Program-made: the position numbers and the translations under genes
From: Bacillus sp. USDA818B3_A
Lineage (GTDB): Bacteria > Bacillota > Bacilli > Bacillales > Cytobacillaceae
Length of the DNA stretch: 34,140 nt
NCBI RefSeq assembly: GCF_009928415.1
Contig: NZ_JAABNN010000034.1
Location: forward strand, 1 to 34,140
Direction: 5' to 3'
Notes under the pieces: generated by a model
Databases searched by the model: none
Told to the model about the DNA's origin: nothing
What the model saw: only the letters and a program-made list of their open reading frames with translations
In this document: in pieces, positions 7,983 to 15,253 of the stretch
Layout: each line of letters starts with the position of its first letter
Position numbering within the stretch: position 1 is the stretch's first letter

Positions 7983-8024
7983 CACCTCCTTTTGGTCTAA
8001 ACGGCCCAGTAGTGGGCAAGGAGC
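7983..8024 (-). promoter_or_regulatory. S6:S18 ribosomal leader (rpsF autoregulatory RNA)
   Basis: On the minus strand, the rpsF 5' UTR has an outer stem CTCCTT (8018-8023) with AAGGAG (7987-7992), which is the ribosome binding site itself. Inside lies a short GCCCA/TGGGC stem (8008-8017 region) followed by a CCG and TTTAGACC segment. This fits the described S6:S18 leader, in which a hairpin with a conserved CCG bulge is bound by the S6-S18 dimer to shut off translation. Assigned from memory of the motif, without a covariance-model search. Confidence 0.72.
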
Positions 8025-8050
8025 AATTAATTAATTACTCACAAGTTGAA

Positions 8051-8079
8051 ATTATAGCATACTCAAAACTAAAATGCAA
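8051..8079 (-). promoter_or_regulatory. rpsF-ssb-rpsR promoter
   Basis: On the minus strand, TTGCAT (8074-8079), a 17-base spacer and a perfect TATAAT (8051-8056) preceded by TGC (extended -10) lie upstream of the rpsF leader. Confidence 0.82.
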
Positions 8080-8119
8080 CGAGCTTCAAGGAAAGCCATT
8101 TTTAACCTTAATTTTTTTT

Positions 8120-8153
8120 GTAAAATAATGAAAAGCCCTGCCTAAGCAGAGCT
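8120..8153 (-). terminator. Rho-independent terminator after ychF
   Basis: The stem AGCCCTGC/GCAGAGCT (about 8134-8141 and 8146-8153) with a 4-base loop is followed on the minus strand by TTTTCATTATTTT. It begins 10 bases past the ychF stop. Confidence 0.8.
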
Positions 8154-8163
8154 AAACGTTTAC

Positions 8164-9264
8164 TTATACATTAAAGCGGAAATGAATAACGTCTCCGTCT
8201 TTTACTTCGTATTCCTTACCTTCCAGGCGGACTTTTCCTGCCTCTTTTGCAGCATTATGACTGCCTGCAGCTAATAAATCTTCAAAAGACACCGTTTCTG
8301 CACGGATAAATCCGCGTTCAAAATCCGAGTGAATAACGCCGGCACATTGTGGTGCTTTCATTCCTTTTCTGAATGTCCAGGCACGTACTTCTTGTACCCC
8401 TGCTGTGAAGTAAGTGGCTAAACCAAGCAGGCTGTAGGCTGCACGGATTAACTGATCTAAACCAGATTCTTCAATGCCTAGCTCTGAAAGGAACATTGCC
8501 TTTTCGTCGCCTTCAAGCTCAGCAATTTCTTCTTCAATTTTTGCACAAATAACAATAACTTCAGCATTATCTGCAGCAGCATATTCTCGAACTTTTTGGA
8601 CGTATTCATTATCAGATGGATCAGCAATATCATCTTCACTCACGTTTGCCACATAAAGGACAGGCTTAATCGTTAGGAGATGCAGACCTTTTACCAGTTT
8701 CATTTGTTCGTCAGTAAAATCAACCGTCCGAGCCGGTTTCTCTGCTTCAAACGCATCACGAAGCATCGCTAGCACTTCGAACTCAGCAGCAGCATCTTTA
8801 TCTTTTTGTTTTGCTAATTTTTCAACCCGGCTAATGCGCTTTTCTACTGATTCCATATCAGCCAGGATTAACTCCAGGTTAATGGTTTCGATATCATCGA
8901 TAGGATCAACCTTACCTGATACATGGGTAATATTTTCATCAGCAAAGCAGCGGACAACCTGACATATGGCATCTACTTGACGAATATGAGAAAGGAATTT
9001 GTTCCCAAGCCCTTCACCTTTACTTGCCCCTTTAACAATCCCAGCAATATCAGTAAATTCAAATGCGGTTGGAACCGTCTTTTTTGGCTGTACAAGTTCA
9101 GTTAATTTTTGCAGGCGATAATCAGGAACCTCAACGATTCCTACATTTGGATCAATCGTACAGAAGGGGTAATTCGCTGATTCCGCTCCTGCCTGTGTAA
9201 TTGCGTTAAATAAGGTTGATTTACCAACGTTCGGCAAACCCACAATACCAGCTGTTAAAGCCAT
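8164..9264 (-). CDS. ychF: Redox/ribosome-linked GTPase-family ATPase YchF (EngD, Obg family)
   Basis: YchF is a universally conserved P-loop protein of the Obg family that prefers ATP and associates with ribosomes. The 366 residues are standard. The P loop is GLPNVGKST (9-17), the G3 motif is DIAGIVKGAS (72-81), and the nucleotide-specificity region reads NVSEDD where classical GTPases have NKxD. A coiled-coil insertion sits around 130-180, and a TGS domain occupies about 283-366, ending DGDVIHFRFNV. The ribosome site is TAGGAGTG before ATG. It has its own promoter and terminator, so it is probably transcribed alone. Confidence 0.95.
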   Translation of the reverse strand: MALTAGIVGLPNVGKSTLFNAITQAGAESANYPFCTIDPNVGIVEVPDYRLQKLTELVQPKKTVPTAFEFTDIAGIVKGASKGEGLGNKFLSHIRQVDAICQVVRCFADENITHVSGKVDPIDDIETINLELILADMESVEKRISRVEKLAKQKDKDAAAEFEVLAMLRDAFEAEKPARTVDFTDEQMKLVKGLHLLTIKPVLYVANVSEDDIADPSDNEYVQKVREYAAADNAEVIVICAKIEEEIAELEGDEKAMFLSELGIEESGLDQLIRAAYSLLGLATYFTAGVQEVRAWTFRKGMKAPQCAGVIHSDFERGFIRAETVSFEDLLAAGSHNAAKEAGKVRLEGKEYEVKDGDVIHFRFNV

Positions 9265-9283
9265 TCACGTTCACTCCTAATAA

Positions 9284-9299
9284 ATAGATCTAGATCTAT
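9284..9299. repeat. 16-base perfect palindrome in the ychF 5' UTR
   Basis: ATAGATCTAGATCTAT is fully self-complementary and lies about 20 bases before the ychF start codon. It could be a protein-binding site, an RNA hairpin close to the ribosome site, or chance in AT-rich DNA. Confidence 0.6.
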
Positions 9300-9340
9300 A
9301 TAAAAAAATAAGTTCTTTATATATTAAAAAGCCTCTCACA

Positions 9341-9370
9341 ATTATAAGGCAATTAACAATAAAAAGACAA
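9341..9370 (-). promoter_or_regulatory. ychF promoter
   Basis: On the minus strand, TTGTCT (9365-9370), an 18-base spacer and a perfect TATAAT (9341-9346) lie between the preceding terminator and ychF. Confidence 0.72.
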
Positions 9371-9374
9371 GGTA

Positions 9375-9404
9375 TACAAAAACTGGTGCAAATCTGCACC
9401 AGTT
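9375..9404 (-). terminator. Rho-independent terminator after the molybdopterin oxidoreductase gene
   Basis: The perfect 10-base stem AACTGGTGCA/TGCACCAGTT (9381-9390 and 9395-9404) with a 4-base loop is followed on the minus strand by TTTTG. The stem overlaps the stop codon of the gene. Confidence 0.83.
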
Positions 9405-11409
9405 AATTGATTTTCTCTAAATTGACCACACAATCATATAACGTGCTCCCTAAACCATTATCAGATTCACGGCTGGAGGTCAGTTGATTAACAGAACCCC
9501 CTAACCTCTTCCAAATACCCTCATCGATATTAATCGTATTTGGATGGGCTTTTGATAGGATGGATATATATCCCTTCACTTCACCGCGGTCATTCCAGAC
9601 CCTGACATAGTCGCCATTAGAGATTCCCTGTTCATCAGCAATATTTGCCGCTATCTCGACCTTTAACTTGATATGATCCCCTAAGAGGTGATAATTCTGT
9701 GAATGGTTCGAACGCATGGGATGGATCGTCAACAGCTGATAGGGATATTTTAGAGCCAGCAAGGGACTTTTGAGCTTTGACTCCTCAGGGACTGCCAGTG
9801 TCAAAGAGCCGTTGAGTCCTTTTTCCTGGCCTAAAAGCGATGTAAATTCAAATTTACCAGTTGGTGTTTGGAAGTTGCGGTTACTCCATGGCACTTTTTC
9901 AACTGGCAGTTCTAGTGTATGCTGGTCTTTCAATTTTTCAAGAGTAATTCCTGCACCCGCTAATGGTTTCAAGGTCATCTTTAACCATTCATCTCTTGTA
10001 AAAGAAAAATCCTCTCCAAATCCAAGTCTTTCCGCCAGCTGAGTCCAAATCCATAAATCAGGTTTGGCTTCACCTGGGGCAGAAACAAGCTTGGGGCTAT
10101 AATTCACATAATGATGATACATAGATGAATAATAAAAGTCTTCTTCTTCAAAAGCTGTAGTCATTGGTAAAACATAATCAGCCAGTAAGGCCGTGTCCGT
10201 CATAAATTGCTCCAGCACTACTACCGTTGGCACAGAAGAGAAGGCTTGTTCCACTATATTGGTATCCGGTACTTGTGTTAATGGATTTCCACAGGATACG
10301 ACTATCATCTGGATGGCCGGGTCCGTTGCTTTTAATACTTCTTCCGCCTGCTTCATAATAGAAAATTGACGGCTGTTCTGTTTGCGATTGCTTAGGGTTA
10401 GCTCCTCAAAAGCAAAACTTTGACTGACCTGGAGATTGGCATAATTGGCACCTCCGCCTGGAATACCAATATTGCCGCTCACTGCCGCAAGGGCATCTAT
10501 TAATCGAATCGTATTTCCGCCATTTTTATAGCGCTGCAGGCCCAGACCCATATATGTTGCTGTTGGCTTGTCACTATAAATATAGGCTAATTGGTTGATA
10601 ACCTCACAAGATACTTCTGCCATTTCACTTAGCTTTTCCAGGGAAATGCTGTCCAATAGCTTTAGTAAATCAGCAAACCCATGTGTAGACTGCTCAATAA
10701 AATTACGATCCTCCAAGCCAAGCCGAAGGATTTCTTTCATAATTCCTGCTGCCAAAATCCCATCCATGCCTGGTTTCACCGTTATAAATTCATCCGCCAG
10801 TTTGGCAGTAGCATTATAAAGCGGATCAATAACGTATATTTTAATTCCTTGCCTTTTTGCCTCTAGCAATCTTTCATATAGATGCATATTGGTTCTCGCG
10901 ACATTCCGTCCCCAAATAACAATGTTTTTACTATTGGAAATATCGTCAGGCTCATGACTCCAGGCGTTTCCAAAATCCCATTTTTGGGCTTCAATCCCTG
11001 CTCCCCAGCAGAGTGAACCATACAACTCCGTTACACCGCCATAACAATTGAAAAAACGTTGGTCTAAGTTTTTCAATATCCCATTATTCGCATAATCATG
11101 GCTATGAAGCACTGCAGTGGTGCCAAAATTCTGTTTAATATGTTGGAATTTCTCGGCTAGTTCATCTAGTGCTTGTTCCCACGAAATCGTCACAAATTCC
11201 CCGTTTATTTTCTTTAAAGGATGCAGTAAACGCTGATTGGAGTTCGCTCTTTTCTCCAGCATCCGGCCACGTCCGCAAATTTTACCTCTGGTAATTGGGT
11301 GTGTATCGTCTCCCTCTACTTTTACCACTTTGCCTTCAGAGATGGTTACATTGAAGCTGCAGCTGTCCCAGCAATTTAGCGGACATGCAGCTTTTCGTAT
11401 TTCTGCCAT
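9403..11409 (-). CDS. yyaE: Molybdopterin-dependent oxidoreductase (YyaE-like)
   Basis: This is a cytoplasmic member of the DMSO reductase/formate dehydrogenase superfamily, with no visible twin-arginine signal. The 668 residues start with a 4Fe-4S motif, Cys9-x3-Cys13-x3-Cys17-x27-Cys45, within the Mo/Fe4S domain. The large bis-MGD cofactor domain follows, and a C-terminal dinucleotide-binding domain (about 555-668) contains LTIHPMRSNHSQNYHLL and ISNGDYVRVWNDRGEV. The substrate cannot be read from sequence. The start is the ATG at 11409, which follows GGGGTGGAG. An ATG five codons upstream has a poorly placed ribosome site. No partner subunit or cofactor gene is adjacent. The B. subtilis gene at this place, yyaE, is similar. 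Confidence 0.88.
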   Translation of the reverse strand: MAEIRKAACPLNCWDSCSFNVTISEGKVVKVEGDDTHPITRGKICGRGRMLEKRANSNQRLLHPLKKINGEFVTISWEQALDELAEKFQHIKQNFGTTAVLHSHDYANNGILKNLDQRFFNCYGGVTELYGSLCWGAGIEAQKWDFGNAWSHEPDDISNSKNIVIWGRNVARTNMHLYERLLEAKRQGIKIYVIDPLYNATAKLADEFITVKPGMDGILAAGIMKEILRLGLEDRNFIEQSTHGFADLLKLLDSISLEKLSEMAEVSCEVINQLAYIYSDKPTATYMGLGLQRYKNGGNTIRLIDALAAVSGNIGIPGGGANYANLQVSQSFAFEELTLSNRKQNSRQFSIMKQAEEVLKATDPAIQMIVVSCGNPLTQVPDTNIVEQAFSSVPTVVVLEQFMTDTALLADYVLPMTTAFEEEDFYYSSMYHHYVNYSPKLVSAPGEAKPDLWIWTQLAERLGFGEDFSFTRDEWLKMTLKPLAGAGITLEKLKDQHTLELPVEKVPWSNRNFQTPTGKFEFTSLLGQEKGLNGSLTLAVPEESKLKSPLLALKYPYQLLTIHPMRSNHSQNYHLLGDHIKLKVEIAANIADEQGISNGDYVRVWNDRGEVKGYISILSKAHPNTINIDEGIWKRLGGSVNQLTSSRESDNGLGSTLYDCVVNLEKIN

Positions 11410-11466
11410 TAACTCCACCCCCATGTTCCTTGTTTTTATTTATATTAAACTTTTGTGTTGATTTAC

Positions 11467-11577
11467 GCTCCAGGCACTCGCTTTCCGCGGGCGTGCCGTG
11501 GAGCCTCCTCGGCGCATGGCGCCTGCGGGGTCTCCACAGCCCCGTACTCCCGCAGGAGTCGAGTGCCTTCCGCTCCA
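11467..11577. repeat. GC-rich palindromic intergenic repeat (Bacillus type)
   Basis: About 111 bases, much richer in G+C than the surroundings, are bounded by the inverted ends GGCACTCG (11473-11480) and CGAGTGCC (11560-11567). The outer GCTCC-type sequences appear at both ends, and further internal inverted pieces such as GGCGCATGGCGCC are present. This closely resembles a multi-copy non-coding repeat seen in many Bacillus-group genomes. It carries no gene; the open frames across it are by-products of the GC-rich repeat. It sits just upstream of yyaE and downstream of the yyzM terminator, so it probably replaced or pushed away the original upstream region of yyaE. Confidence 0.85.
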
Positions 11578-11616
11578 ATATCACCCTTGTTAAAATTAAG
11601 AATACAATAGCAGGAT

Positions 11617-11648
11617 AAAAAAAGAGCATGAACATCTATCCTTCATGC
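11617..11648 (-). terminator. Terminator overlapping the 3' end of yyzM
   Basis: The stem GCATGAA/TTCATGC (11626-11632 and 11642-11648) has the yyzM stop codon inside its loop. It is followed on the minus strand by seven T (11617-11623). The last codons of the gene therefore form one arm of the terminator. Confidence 0.78.
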
Positions 11649-11833
11649 TTGACTAAGATCTTTTTCATTTTTCTCGAAAACTCTTTTCTAGGGATTAACA
11701 CACTGTGCCCGCAGCCTTCACATTTAATTCGGACATCCATTCCCATCCGGATGATTTTCCAGCGGTTGGTGCCGCATGGATGCTGCTTTTTCATTTCAAC
11801 AACATCATTTAGGGCAAATTCTTTTTCCTCCAT
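11636..11833 (-). CDS. yyzM: DUF951 small zinc-ribbon-like protein (YyzM family)
   Basis: A 65-residue protein of unknown function belongs to the DUF951 family, found widely in Firmicutes. It has DVVEMKKQHPCG (Cys20), then WKIIRMGMDVRIKCEGCGH with Cys38 and Cys41, and His43. The Cys and His residues could bind a metal ion, and the basic C-terminus suggests nucleic-acid contact. Both ideas are inference. The ribosome site AAAGGGGGA precedes ATG and overlaps the end of the mscS gene by a few bases. The start lies only 14 bases past the mscS stop, so the two are co-transcribed. Confidence 0.85.
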   Translation of the reverse strand: MEEKEFALNDVVEMKKQHPCGTNRWKIIRMGMDVRIKCEGCGHSVLIPRKEFSRKMKKILVKHEG

Positions 11834-11847
11834 CTGTTTATCCCCCT

Positions 11848-12732
11848 TTATACACTTGGTTCTTTTATGTTTCCATTCTCCTTCGAATACATGACCATTC
11901 GAGGATATGGGATTTCAATTCCATGCTCATCTAAAGATTGCTTTATATCTTTTCGTATCTTTCTTGATACCGCTGAATGCTGCATCGGCAAGGTTTCTGC
12001 AACAATTCTTAAGGTCACCTCGGAAGGTCCAAAGTTCTGAATACCAAGGAAATCTGGAATCCTAACAAGCTCCTCGTACTTTTCCGGCATGGTTTCAAGT
12101 AAATCTCTAATAACCTTCTCAGCCTTATCGAGGTTTTCTTCATACGCAATTCCGACATCTATAATTGCTAAACTGTTATTGAGAGAGAAGTTTGTTACTT
12201 CTAAAATATTACCATTTGGCAGAATATGAACTTCTCCTGTCCAGCTTTTTAATTTTGTGGTCCTTAAGCCAATGGCCTGGACATTTCCTTCGAACATCCC
12301 AATTCGTACATGATCACCAACAGAAAACTGATCCTCAAAAATGATAAAGAATCCAGAAATCACATCCTTGACCAAGCTTTGGGCACCAAACCCTACGGCT
12401 AATCCAACAACTCCAGCACCTGCAATAAGTGCCTTCACATCAATTCCCAGCACAGATAGAATCATCATAAAGGCAATAAAATAAACAACATACGTAAGGA
12501 TATTGTCCAGCAGTCTTGAAAGTGTAGCTTCCCTTCGTTCAGATGTGTTCAATGGAGAGAGGTTTCGTATTTTAAAGATATTATGAATGGCTACTTTTCC
12601 GATCCTAATTAAAATGTTAGCAATGATCGTGATTACAATTATTTTAAGCAAGCCTTCTCCAATATTCAACCATGTATCTTCATTTTGATATTTATCTATA
12701 AGCTTTTGTATTCCTTTTTGTGTAATACTCAT
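11848..12732 (-). CDS. Small-conductance mechanosensitive channel, MscS family
   Basis: The predicted product is a membrane channel that opens under turgor stress to release solutes. The 294 residues show membrane segments at about 28-46 and 77-95 and the pore helix at about 99-128. The Gly/Ala-rich pore stretch is AGAGVVGLAVGFGAQSLVKD. The beta domain follows (FSVGDHVRIGMFEGNVQAIGLRTTKL), then a C-terminal alpha/beta domain. This is the short three-helix form, like YkuT of B. subtilis. The start is the ATG at 12732, after AGGAAGGTG; an ATG nine codons upstream lacks a ribosome site. It is divergent from yyaC and followed closely by yyzM. Confidence 0.92.
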   Translation of the reverse strand: MSITQKGIQKLIDKYQNEDTWLNIGEGLLKIIVITIIANILIRIGKVAIHNIFKIRNLSPLNTSERREATLSRLLDNILTYVVYFIAFMMILSVLGIDVKALIAGAGVVGLAVGFGAQSLVKDVISGFFIIFEDQFSVGDHVRIGMFEGNVQAIGLRTTKLKSWTGEVHILPNGNILEVTNFSLNNSLAIIDVGIAYEENLDKAEKVIRDLLETMPEKYEELVRIPDFLGIQNFGPSEVTLRIVAETLPMQHSAVSRKIRKDIKQSLDEHGIEIPYPRMVMYSKENGNIKEPSV

Positions 12733-12919
12733 AGCACACCTTCCTAATCCTTTTCCCATTTTATTTTAACAATTTTTCTATATATATAGTAGCATTATGA
12801 ATTTTCATTTTTTACCACTACAATGTATAGATTTTCAAAATTTTCCGTATACTGAATAAAAAGTAGACCTAATTAGTGCTATCCAAATAGAAATGATCAT
12901 GGATTAGGGAGTGGAAGGA

Positions 12920-13534
12920 ATGAATTTAAAGACTAGCTTTTTTGAACGGAAGGGCAAGGTCAGTATTGTTCACGATGATTCTAACGCTGCTGAACAGCTT
13001 GCCCGTGAATTACTCCTGAATATCCCCGGCGTCACAGGGCGCCCAATTATATTTGTTTGTATTGGGACAGACCGCTCCACAGGGGATTCATTAGGACCGC
13101 TAGTCGGAAGCATTCTTGAAGAGAAACAGCTTCAGTCTTTTTACGTCTACGGAACGCTGGATGAGCCTATACACGCGGTGAATTTAGCAGACAAACTTAA
13201 GGAAATCCAAACTCTTCATGTGAATCCCTATATTATTGGAATTGATGCCTGCCTGGGAAGAATAAAAAATGTTGGTATCATTCAAGTAGGTAATGGCCCA
13301 GTTAAACCCGGTGCAGGAGTGAACAAGGAACTTCCTGCAGTAGGTGATATTCATATCACGGGAATCGTGAATGTGAGTGGATTTATGGAGTTCTTTGTTT
13401 TACAGAATACCCGGTTAAATCTAGTCATGAGAATGGCTAAAACGATTGCGCTAGGTATCTATCAAGCAAGCCTGCTTTATTCTAAACAAAACTGGATGGA
13501 AGTAGATTGGATAGAAGAGGAGAAGACAAATTAA
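12920..13534 (+). CDS. yyaC: Sporulation protein YyaC (DUF1256, GPR-protease-like fold)
   Basis: YyaC-family proteins are found in spore formers and resemble the germination protease GPR; their exact activity is not established. The 204-residue protein has the core IGTDRSTGDSLGPLVGS (about 48-64, with Asp51 and Asp56 as likely catalytic-type acids), then IIGIDACLG near 110 and GVNKELPAVGDIHITGIVN near 140. The start is the ATG at 12920 after AGGGAG; a GTG three codons earlier lies within that ribosome site. It is the only plus-strand gene left of the origin, so it is transcribed against the replication fork. Forespore (SigF) control is expected from B. subtilis, but I found no convincing SigF promoter. 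Confidence 0.92.
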   Translation: MNLKTSFFERKGKVSIVHDDSNAAEQLARELLLNIPGVTGRPIIFVCIGTDRSTGDSLGPLVGSILEEKQLQSFYVYGTLDEPIHAVNLADKLKEIQTLHVNPYIIGIDACLGRIKNVGIIQVGNGPVKPGAGVNKELPAVGDIHITGIVNVSGFMEFFVLQNTRLNLVMRMAKTIALGIYQASLLYSKQNWMEVDWIEEEKTN

Positions 13535-13575
13535 CGAGCGCTCGAAAGAACCCTGAACGCTCGTTTTGACTTTTC
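13533..13575 (+). terminator. Terminator after yyaC
   Basis: The 8-base stem AACGAGCG/CGCTCGTT (13533-13540 and 13558-13565) with a 17-base loop is followed by TTTTGACTTTTCTT. Because the next gene converges on it from the right, it may work in both directions. Confidence 0.75.
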
Positions 13576-14289
13576 TTAATAGAAGTTGTGATAATTATAT
13601 AGAATGGTAACAATGATACCAGTTACTACGATTCCAGGCAGCAAGTTAGCGACCTTAATTTTTACCATACCAGTCAAGTTTAAACCAATGGCAAAAATCA
13701 TTACACCGCCAGTTGCCGTCATTTCAACGATGAACTGATCCATTAATTCCTTTGGAACGAACTGATTGATCCGGGTGGCAAATAAGGCAATTAACCCTTC
13801 ATAGAGGACCACAGGGATCGTTGAGAAGATAACACCAATTCCTAAGGTCGTTGTTAATATTAAGGCCGTAAAACCATCGATAATTGATTTGGTGTATAGC
13901 ACATCATGATCTCCGCGGATTCCACTGTCAAGTGCTCCTATTATGGCCATTGCCCCAATCACAAATATTAACGTAGCAGTGACAAAGCCCTCGGAAATAC
14001 TTCCTTTCCCATTAGAACCAACTTTCCGCTCAATCCAGCCGCCTAAATCATTTAATCTATCCTCTAATCGTAATGCCTCACCGGTAACTGCCCCGACCAC
14101 TAAGCTGATGATGACTATTAGGAAGTTTTCGCTTTTTAAGCCCATTTGCAAGCCTAATACCATAACAGCCAGTCCAATTGCATACATAACTGTCGTTTTC
14201 ATTCCTTCTGGAATCCGATTTAACAGTTTACCTAGAAGGGTCCCGATAATAATTAATAGTCCGTTTACTAGTGTCCCTAATAAAAACAT
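13576..14289 (-). CDS. DUF554 membrane protein
   Basis: A 237-residue membrane protein of unknown function, with about seven hydrophobic segments, belongs to the DUF554 family (YdfK of B. subtilis and YqgA of E. coli). The N-terminus MFLLGTLVNGLLIIIGTLLG, the charged loop EALRLEDRLNDLGGWIERKVG and the later segment with ALDSGIRGDHDVLYTKSIIDG are characteristic. The start is the ATG at 14289, preceded by AAAAAGGAGAAAAGCC. A frame extending 46 codons upstream has no ribosome site and runs toward the spo0J terminator, so it is rejected. A transport role is often guessed for the family but is not shown by the sequence. Confidence 0.85.
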   Translation of the reverse strand: MFLLGTLVNGLLIIIGTLLGKLLNRIPEGMKTTVMYAIGLAVMVLGLQMGLKSENFLIVIISLVVGAVTGEALRLEDRLNDLGGWIERKVGSNGKGSISEGFVTATLIFVIGAMAIIGALDSGIRGDHDVLYTKSIIDGFTALILTTTLGIGVIFSTIPVVLYEGLIALFATRINQFVPKELMDQFIVEMTATGGVMIFAIGLNLTGMVKIKVANLLPGIVVTGIIVTILYNYHNFY

Positions 14290-14370
14290 GGCTTTTCTCC
14301 TTTTTCGACTCTCGAAATAACAATAGTTATAACCTATCATGTTTACAAATGATTGAAAAGATTTTTTCCA

Positions 14371-14400
14371 AAAAATAAAACCCGCCAGTGGGCGAGCTTT
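14371..14400 (-). terminator. Rho-independent terminator after spo0J
   Basis: The stem AGCTCGCC/GGCGGGTT with a CACT loop (about 14381-14400) is followed by TTTATTTTTT on the minus strand. It begins two bases past the spo0J stop. Confidence 0.8.
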
Positions 14401-14401
14401 T

Positions 14402-15253
14402 TTATAAAGTGGAATTTTCTTTGTCAAGCATGTCTAAAATCCGATCTAGATCTTCTTTTGAGAAAAATTCGATTTCAATTTTTCCTTTGTTTTTCTTTTG
14501 AACAATATTTACGGTTGTCCCGAACCGTTCACGAAGAGTATGCTCGTGCTGCTGTAAAAATATATCCTTTTTCTTTTCAGGTTTTTTTGTTTCACGTGAA
14601 ACATTCTCATTTAATTGCTGAATTAATTTTTCCAGCTGACGAACATTAAGTCCTTCTTGGATGATCTTTTCCACCAAAGCAGGAAGCTTTGCATTCTGTC
14701 TAAGCCCAAGTAAGGCACGGCCATGTCCCATTGAAATGGTTCCACTAGAAATTAGTTCTTGAATTTTAGGAGGGAGTGAGAGGAGGCGGATATGGTTAGC
14801 CACATGCGGCCGGCTTTTACCTAATCGTTTCGCTACCTCTTCTTGTGTCAGCTTTAATTTTTCCATTAAAGTTTGATAGGCCTGTCCCTCTTCAATAGGA
14901 TTTAAGTCTTCTCTTTGCAGGTTTTCTAGTACGGCTAACTCCATCATTTGCTGCTCCGATAACTCACGGACAACGGCCGGGATGGTTTCTAGTTTTGCCT
15001 CCTTGGCTGCACGAAAGCGGCGTTCACCGACAACAATTTCATAGCCTCTAATACTTTTGCGGACTACAATCGGCTGCAGGATCCCATGTTCAATGATGGA
15101 TTCCTTTAATTCGTCAATAGACTCTTGTTGGAAGGTTTTCCGCGGCTGATATGGGTTCGGACGAAGCTCCTTAAGCTTGATTTCCTGAACAGTTTCTTCT
15201 TTACTTACTTCATTAAAGAAGGCATTCAGTCCTTTTCCTAAACCTTTAGCCAT
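14402..15253 (-). CDS. spo0J: Chromosome partitioning protein ParB (Spo0J)
   Basis: This CTP-dependent DNA clamp loads at parS, spreads on DNA, recruits SMC and stimulates Soj. The 283 residues begin MAKGLGKGLNAFF. The ParB CTPase domain carries GERRFR (76-81) and ENLQREDLNPIEEG (110-123). The helix-turn-helix is TQEEVAKRLGKSRPHVANHI (136-155), followed by a basic linker and a C-terminal dimer domain. Its start overlaps the soj stop by 8 bases. The gene contains a perfect parS site at 14588-14603, as in B. subtilis. All expected motifs are intact. Confidence 0.97.
   Translation of the reverse strand: MAKGLGKGLNAFFNEVSKEETVQEIKLKELRPNPYQPRKTFQQESIDELKESIIEHGILQPIVVRKSIRGYEIVVGERRFRAAKEAKLETIPAVVRELSEQQMMELAVLENLQREDLNPIEEGQAYQTLMEKLKLTQEEVAKRLGKSRPHVANHIRLLSLPPKIQELISSGTISMGHGRALLGLRQNAKLPALVEKIIQEGLNVRQLEKLIQQLNENVSRETKKPEKKKDIFLQQHEHTLRERFGTTVNIVQKKNKGKIEIEFFSKEDLDRILDMLDKENSTL
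14588..14603. promoter_or_regulatory. parS, perfect match, inside spo0J
   Basis: TGTTTCACGTGAAACA is the exact 16-base parS palindrome bound by Spo0J. It lies in the region coding for the Spo0J linker (coded NVSRETK), as in B. subtilis. Confidence 0.97.

Noticed and set aside
11385..11618. Open frames on both strands across the GC-rich repeat (77 and 99 codons)
   Set aside because: They arise from the stop-poor repeat, have no ribosome sites, overlap the yyaE start and show no recognisable protein.
12780..12910. SigF promoter of yyaC
   Set aside because: GTATA-like -35 sequences occur at about 12825 and 12849, but no matching GG-containing -10 at the right distance was found.
14290..14427. 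Extra 46-residue N-terminus for the DUF554 protein
   Set aside because: No ribosome site upstream, the stretch runs into the spo0J terminator region, and a good ribosome site precedes ATG at 14289.
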